Positions 21,451-25,686 of a DNA stretch of 25,686 nt are shown here, in pieces. The notes below the pieces were generated by a model that did not search any database, was not told the DNA's origin, and saw only the letters and a program-made list of their open reading frames with translations. The DNA lies in assembly GCA_035576205.1 (NCBI GenBank), contig DATLWR010000105.1, positions 1 to 25,686 of the forward strand. The letters run 5' to 3'. The stretch comes from DATLWR01 sp035576205. Its GTDB lineage: Bacteria; Pseudomonadota; Zetaproteobacteria; Mariprofundales; Mariprofundaceae. Numbering within the stretch: the stretch's first letter is position 1; every line of letters starts with the position of its first letter. The position numbers were made by a program, and so were the translations under genes.

Positions 21451-23576
21451 CTTCTCATGATATCGCGGATGGTCTGACCAAGTTTGGCAAGGCTGACCGG
21501 TTTGTTCAGCAGCCGGATACCCTGCGTGCCGGCTTTCTGGAGCTGTTCCTCCTCGCCGTAGGCCGTGATGATCAGGATCGGAATGTCGGGGCTTTCGGAT
21601 CGAATGGCCGTGGCGAGTTCCAGACCCGACATTCTGGGCATGCGGTAATCAGTAATGACCAGGTCGAACGGGTTGGAACTCTTCTGAAAGATCTCCAGCG
21701 CCTGCTGGCCGTTCAGCGCAGTCTCGACCTCATGCTTCAGACGCTTGAGCAGGGCCTGGTGGATGCTCAGCACGTCCGGAGCATCATCGACGAGCAGGAT
21801 CCGACAGGGCCGCACAGCCACTTCTTCCTGTGTTGTTGCTGCGGCGGCCGTGGGTTCCGGTTTGGCCGCAGGTAAAGGACGGGCCGTTTCGCTTCCAGCG
21901 GCGGGTAACTGAACGGTGATGCTTGTTCCTCGTTTGGGAGAGGACTGCACATCGATGCGGCCGCCGCACCTGTCGACCATCCGCTTGATCACGGCGAGCC
22001 CCAGTCCGGAACCTCCCGCATCCGGTTCCGAGGACCAGAATGGCTCGAAAATATGGGGGAGATCCTCTTCGCTGATGCCGTGGCCGTTGTCCGCGACGCG
22101 AATGCCGAGGCTCGGTTTGCCAGGTTTGGCAAGTGCATCGCGGGTATCCCGCCAGATAGCGACCTCGATCAGCCCCGATTTCTGAACGGCATGAATCGAA
22201 TTCTGGACAAGGTTCAGTAACATGTCCCCGATTTCCACCGGGCTGACCGATGTCGCCGGCAGGTGTTCCTCGATATTGCAGTGCAACTGGACATCGGGCT
22301 TCAATTGCATGCGGGCCACGCCAATGGTGCTTTCAAGCATGCTGCGGCTCAGTTTTTCCGGCTCTTTGCTGCCCGGCTGATTCCACCTTTTGGCCAGTTG
22401 CGGCAGGCGGTTCAGCATATCGGAGCCACGTTCGCCGGTGGCGATGATGGCATCGAGCTTGGCCTTCTCGTCGGCGTTGTCGCTTTCCATCTGCATAACT
22501 TCGGCGAAACCGATGATGTTGGTCAGCACATTGCGGAAATCGTGGACCATGGTGGAGATCAGTGTCGACATGTAGCCCCGCATGCGAGCCTCCTCGAGCC
22601 AGCTGCGCATGGACTCCAGGCGGGTGATGTCGAGCACGAAGCAGATGCCGAGCCAGCGGTTGCGCCAGCGCATGCGCGAGGCATTGCACATCAGCTGCAG
22701 GATCTCTCCCTGTTTGTTTTTGCCGCGGACATAGACGACATGTGGTTCTTTCGAGACTGACAACATGGCGCGACGGCAGAAATCGACCATCTCATGGCCA
22801 TCTTCCAGAATCGTCAGGATATCCGGCCGTTCCCCAACCAGATGGGTCAAATCATCGCGGAAGACCTGGTTGATGGCGGCATTGGCATAATGGATGCGGG
22901 GCATTTCATGTTCGTCGAGATCGAAGGTGAAGACGGGAATCGGCCCTTGATCGAGAAGCTTGAAAGAGGTTTCGCCGCTCTGCTGCTGTTCATGCTTGAC
23001 CCGTTCGGCCTTGTCGGCGATCAGGTAGACATACATGGGGACCGCAACCAGCGTCATGATTTGCCAGAACAGCAGTGAGCGATCGATATCGAGCTGCATG
23101 TGGATCAGCGTCACGATACTGACCGTGATCAGGCCAAGGATGCTCAGTGCCTGGCAGTAGACCAGCAGCGCGTTGCCCCAGCGCAGGCCATTGCTGAAGA
23201 TGATGACGAGCAGCAGGAAGTAGAGACCGCTCGTATGGCCACCGTCGATCAGCATCGCGAAACTGACAAGGGCGATGTCGATCAGTGGATAGGAAAGGTT
23301 GCGAAGGGCCGATAGTGGATAGCGCCGTATGGCAGGAATGCTGATCAGCGAACCCAGCAGATAAAGTCCGGCAAGAGGCAGCAGATAAGGCTGGTAGATA
23401 TCGAAGTGGGGGCCGAACAGATAGAGGTAGGCGACGACAGCAACGCCGACGATGATCCTCGCCGCGGCCTGCTGGATTTGCGACTGGACGATGGAGATGC
23501 CGCTGGAGCGCCCCTTGTTGATCAGCCAGCGTTTAAGGGTGGTGTTAATCGCGATTTCTCCTCCCTGACTTCCCAT
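21447..23576 (-). CDS. Membrane-bound hybrid histidine kinase with receiver domain
   Basis: A sensor kinase of about 709 residues. Five or six membrane helices occupy residues 38-190, followed by a PAS-like region (about 205-325, FTFDLDEHEMPRIHYANAAINQVF). The H-box is TMVHDFRNVLTNIIGF (His345). The ATPase domain has NLVQNSIHAV, VADNGHGISEEDLPHIFEPFWSS and GSGLGLAVIKRMV. The receiver has ILLVDDAPD, phospho-acceptor Asp643 in ITDYRMP, and Lys in LLNKPVS. All catalytic residues are present. No partner regulator or HPt gene adjoins it. ATG 23576 (TTG 23579 lies in frame before it) lacks a ribosome-binding site, while AGGGAGGAG inside the frame points to ATT 23549 as a possible true start. Converges with truA. 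Confidence 0.9.
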   Translation of the reverse strand: MGSQGGEIAINTTLKRWLINKGRSSGISIVQSQIQQAAARIIVGVAVVAYLYLFGPHFDIYQPYLLPLAGLYLLGSLISIPAIRRYPLSALRNLSYPLIDIALVSFAMLIDGGHTSGLYFLLLVIIFSNGLRWGNALLVYCQALSILGLITVSIVTLIHMQLDIDRSLLFWQIMTLVAVPMYVYLIADKAERVKHEQQQSGETSFKLLDQGPIPVFTFDLDEHEMPRIHYANAAINQVFRDDLTHLVGERPDILTILEDGHEMVDFCRRAMLSVSKEPHVVYVRGKNKQGEILQLMCNASRMRWRNRWLGICFVLDITRLESMRSWLEEARMRGYMSTLISTMVHDFRNVLTNIIGFAEVMQMESDNADEKAKLDAIIATGERGSDMLNRLPQLAKRWNQPGSKEPEKLSRSMLESTIGVARMQLKPDVQLHCNIEEHLPATSVSPVEIGDMLLNLVQNSIHAVQKSGLIEVAIWRDTRDALAKPGKPSLGIRVADNGHGISEEDLPHIFEPFWSSEPDAGGSGLGLAVIKRMVDRCGGRIDVQSSPKRGTSITVQLPAAGSETARPLPAAKPEPTAAAATTQEEVAVRPCRILLVDDAPDVLSIHQALLKRLKHEVETALNGQQALEIFQKSSNPFDLVITDYRMPRMSGLELATAIRSESPDIPILIITAYGEEEQLQKAGTQGIRLLNKPVSLAKLGQTIRDIMRS

Positions 23577-23644
23577 CAAAGCTTAGCCGCTTTGCAAGGT
23601 ACTGCAACCGGCAGTTCAATGGGCACGACGTCCGCCTTTGGGCA

Positions 23645-23653
23645 TGTTATCAT
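23645..23653 (+). promoter_or_regulatory. Possible extended -10 promoter for suhB
   Basis: TGTTATCAT (TGn followed by TATCAT at 23648-23653) matches an extended -10 element, about 37 nt before the suhB start. It lies inside a perfect 6-bp inverted repeat GGCATG-TTAT-CATGCC (23641-23656). No good -35 was found, as expected for extended -10 promoters. suhB itself has AGGAGT at 23675-23680. Confidence 0.4.
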
Positions 23654-23689
23654 GCCGCGGATCGCTGATTCTGCAGGAGTTTCATTCAA

Positions 23690-24460
23690 GTGTTATACGT
23701 TGCTGTTCGTGCTGCACGCCGGGCCGGAGACATGATCGCCCGCGCGTTTGATGATCGTGATGGGCTGAAAGTCCAGCAGAAGAGCGATCGCGATTTCGTC
23801 ACCGATATCGATCAGCGCGCCGAAGCGATGATTATCCGGGAAATCGAGCAGCACTACCCGGACCACGGTATCGTTGCCGAAGAGGCCGCGAAGCGGAAAA
23901 ATCCTGCAGCACCCGTCCAGTGGTATATCGATCCGCTCGACGGCACCACCAACTTCATTCACGGCTATCCGCATTTCGCCGTATCCATCGCCGCCTGGAA
24001 GCAGGGAAAACCGTTACTGGCCGTGGTCCACGATCCGATCCGTAACGAAACGTTCGAGGCCAGGAGCGGTTCCGGCGCATTCCTGAACCGCCGTCGCCTG
24101 CGGGTGGGTAACGAAAGCCAGCTGGAGAATGCGCTGTTCGCTTCCGGTCTGCCCTCCTACCAGCGGGAATCGATCGACGCTTTCCAGCAGCGCATGGATC
24201 GCTGCATGCGCTATTCGGACAGCTATCGCCGTGGCGGTTCGGCTGCCCTCGACCTTGCCTATGTCGCGGCCGGCCGTCTGGATGCCTATTGGGAGGCGGG
24301 TCTGCAGCCCTGGGATATCGCGGCCGGTATCTTGCTGGTCCAGGAGGCCGGCGGCATGGTCACGGGGATGGATGGTGCCAGTGTCGATCTTGCGGTCGGC
24401 GATGTGCTGGCCGCCAACGGCAAGCTGCATGCGGAGTACGTCAAGCTTCTGAAAATTTAA
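23690..24460 (+). CDS. suhB: Inositol-1-monophosphatase family protein (SuhB-like)
   Basis: A 256-residue Mg2+-dependent phosphatase. The metal site is complete: Glu64-Glu65 (VAEEAA), Asp81 and Asp84 in IDPLDGTTNFIHGYPHFAVS, and Asp209 in PWDIAAG. FVTDIDQRAE lies near the N-terminus. E. coli SuhB hydrolyses inositol monophosphate and also joins rRNA antitermination complexes; which role applies here is not decidable from sequence. The start is GTG 23690 with AGGAGT about 10 nt upstream, giving MLYVAVRAARRAG as usual for the family. It converges with lptG, with 12 nt between stops and no visible terminator. Confidence 0.93.
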   Translation: MLYVAVRAARRAGDMIARAFDDRDGLKVQQKSDRDFVTDIDQRAEAMIIREIEQHYPDHGIVAEEAAKRKNPAAPVQWYIDPLDGTTNFIHGYPHFAVSIAAWKQGKPLLAVVHDPIRNETFEARSGSGAFLNRRRLRVGNESQLENALFASGLPSYQRESIDAFQQRMDRCMRYSDSYRRGGSAALDLAYVAAGRLDAYWEAGLQPWDIAAGILLVQEAGGMVTGMDGASVDLAVGDVLAANGKLHAEYVKLLKI

Positions 24461-24472
24461 TGATCTAAGGGG

Positions 24473-25528
24473 CTAGTGCCCTTCCCGGTGCAGCAGCAGA
24501 AAAATGCCGGCACCGCCGAACACCAGGTTCGGCAGCCAGGCCGCGTAGGCGGCCGGTAACTGGCTGCCGCCGGCCAGCAGGCCGCTGGCATTGCCGAAAA
24601 GATAGTACAGCAGACCGGTGGAGATGGCTGCAGCCAGGCCCCATGACGCGGCACCGCTGCGCGTGCTGGCATGCAGGCAGAGGCCGGCGGCCAGAATGGC
24701 CATGAACAGGCAGGCCAGGGGGGCTGCCAGTTTGCGCTGCAGGGTGAAGGCGTAAGTGGTCGCATTCAGGCCCGCCTTCTTCAAGTCGTTGACATAGCGG
24801 TTCAGTTCCAGCAATTGCATGTGCGACGGATTCGGCAGCTCGGCGGTTTTCGGTCCGACAGCTGCGGCCATATCCATAACCGGTTTCTGATCGACACTCA
24901 TGCCTTCCTTGTCCGGCGCACTGACATAGACGTCATGCATCTCCCAAAGTCCATCGGCATAGGTGGCCCAGGCGGCATCCAGGCGCTGCGTCCAGGCGCC
25001 AGCAGCATCGGTTTCCAGCACGATCAGGGCGAAGCGGTTGTCGGAGAGCGGCGTCAGCCGGAAGAAGCGCTGTCCGTCGCGCAGCCACTGGATGCCCTGC
25101 TCGTCCTGCGGCTGATGCTGGATGTGCACCCTCTCGATGACGTCGAGCCGCTGATTGGTGACCGGCGTAACCCATTCGCCGATGGCGAAGGTGGTTGCCG
25201 CCGCCAGCATGGCGACGGCGAGGACGGGGATGACGATCTTGTTGATGCCGAGACCGGCAGCCCGGATGGCAGCCAGTTCGCGGTGTGTCGACAGCTCGAC
25301 GAGGAAGATGCTGGTGGCGACCAGTACGACGATCGGCATGAATTCGCTGATCAGGAAGGGCGCCTTCAGCGCCAGGTATTCGATCAGCAGCCCGGTATTG
25401 AGTCCCTTGCCGAGGTAGCGTGCCTTGTCGAACGCCTCGATGATGAAGTAGATGGCCAGCATGACGGCGAGCGTGCTGGCGGCACGCATCAGGCAGGTAT
25501 GGAATATCCAGCGGAAGAGGATCGGCAT
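24473..25528 (-). CDS. lptG: LPS export ABC transporter permease LptG (YjgQ/YjgP family)
   Basis: A 351-residue inner-membrane permease with the LptF/LptG layout: three N-terminal helices (to about residue 120), a periplasmic beta-jellyroll domain (about 125-265, ending in the LLELNRYVNDLKKAG segment), and three C-terminal helices. ELSTHRELAAIRAAGLG carries the coupling helix that contacts the LptB ATPase. With LptB, LptF and LptC it extracts lipopolysaccharide from the inner membrane. The N-terminus and LAAIRAAG fit LptG slightly better than LptF; the partner lptF is not in the window. No clear Shine-Dalgarno precedes the ATG at 25528, so the leader may be short or absent. It shares a 101-nt divergent intergenic region with hflK. 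Confidence 0.86.
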   Translation of the reverse strand: MPILFRWIFHTCLMRAASTLAVMLAIYFIIEAFDKARYLGKGLNTGLLIEYLALKAPFLISEFMPIVVLVATSIFLVELSTHRELAAIRAAGLGINKIVIPVLAVAMLAAATTFAIGEWVTPVTNQRLDVIERVHIQHQPQDEQGIQWLRDGQRFFRLTPLSDNRFALIVLETDAAGAWTQRLDAAWATYADGLWEMHDVYVSAPDKEGMSVDQKPVMDMAAAVGPKTAELPNPSHMQLLELNRYVNDLKKAGLNATTYAFTLQRKLAAPLACLFMAILAAGLCLHASTRSGAASWGLAAAISTGLLYYLFGNASGLLAGGSQLPAAYAAWLPNLVFGGAGIFLLLHREGH

Positions 25529-25590
25529 GCTGCAAGGCTAGCATCGCAGGTGCTCCCGTGCGAAGCGGTGGGTGCATTGGCCCGCCGAGC

Positions 25591-25599
25591 TGTTAAACT
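25591..25599 (+). promoter_or_regulatory. Possible extended -10 promoter for hflK
   Basis: TGTTAAACT (TGn then TAAACT at 25594-25599) lies 31 nt before the hflK ATG in the divergent lptG-hflK region. It resembles the element before suhB. No convincing -35 was seen. Confidence 0.35.
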
Positions 25600-25629
25600 C
25601 CGGCGCTCGACAGCTTACTGGAGGTTGCA

Positions 25630-25686
25630 ATGCCCTGGAGTGACCCGAATCAGTCCAACAACCCATGGGGAAATCGCGGCGGTGGC
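25630..25686 (+). CDS. hflK: N-terminus of HflK, modulator of FtsH protease (partial)
   Basis: The frame starts at ATG 25630, preceded by GGAGG with 5-nt spacing, and runs off the right edge after 19 residues: MPWSDPNQSNNPWGNRGGG. The Trp/Asn/Gly-rich start with NPWGNRGGG is characteristic of HflK, which with HflC forms a membrane complex around FtsH. The membrane helix and SPFH domain lie beyond the window. Confidence 0.75.
   Translation, partial: MPWSDPNQSNNPWGNRGGG

Noticed and set aside
1..25686. tRNA, rRNA, CRISPR, insertion sequence or prophage
   Set aside because: Intergenic gaps are short. None showed a cloverleaf, a repeat-spacer array, transposase motifs or terminal inverted repeats. 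The GH19-like end alone is not enough to call a prophage.

Overview
The window is ordinary proteobacterial core chromosome with a short accessory segment at its left end. Coding density is high, GC is high, and the genes lie in long, tightly packed operons. No rRNA, tRNA, CRISPR array, insertion sequence or phage module was seen. The gene order is mixed. leuB-asd-fimV-truA is the order familiar from gammaproteobacteria. A SPOUT-type RNA methyltransferase between trmD and rplS is, from memory, more typical of delta-/zeta-like lineages. With the DsrE2/TusA sulfur-trafficking pair, this suggests a deep-branching sulfur- or iron-oxidising proteobacterium; Zetaproteobacteria is my best guess, but it is inference only.

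Left segment (1-4854): the 3' end of a GH19 chitinase/endolysin-like gene, a probable terminator, a truncated tusA-like remnant, a membrane hybrid histidine kinase, then a minus-strand dsrE2-tusA pair. Three consecutive hairpins lie between dsrE2 and tusA. A sodium:dicarboxylate/amino-acid symporter (SDF family) diverges from dsrE2.

Central operons (4933-13031): guaB, a small orphan protein resembling the first ~80 residues of GuaA, guaA, an FKBP-type PPIase lipoprotein and ffh run together (GMP synthesis, envelope folding, membrane targeting). A promoter then precedes rpsP-rimM-trmD-SPOUT methyltransferase-rplS, a ribosome/RNA-modification operon. It ends at a strong 26-nt palindrome.

Right segment (13134-25686): glyA, nrdR, leuB, asd, fimV, a CbiQ/EcfT-like membrane protein and truA run on the plus strand, with an internal promoter candidate for fimV. 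truA converges with a second membrane hybrid histidine kinase; the two stop codons share one CTAG. suhB then converges with lptG, and the window ends at the start of hflK.

No wholly new multi-gene system is evident. The items most worth a second look are the GuaA-like mini-protein between guaB and guaA, the structured dsrE2-tusA intergenic region with its nearby 17-nt tandem repeat, the tusA remnant beside the first kinase, and non-standard start sites for the second kinase and rimM.
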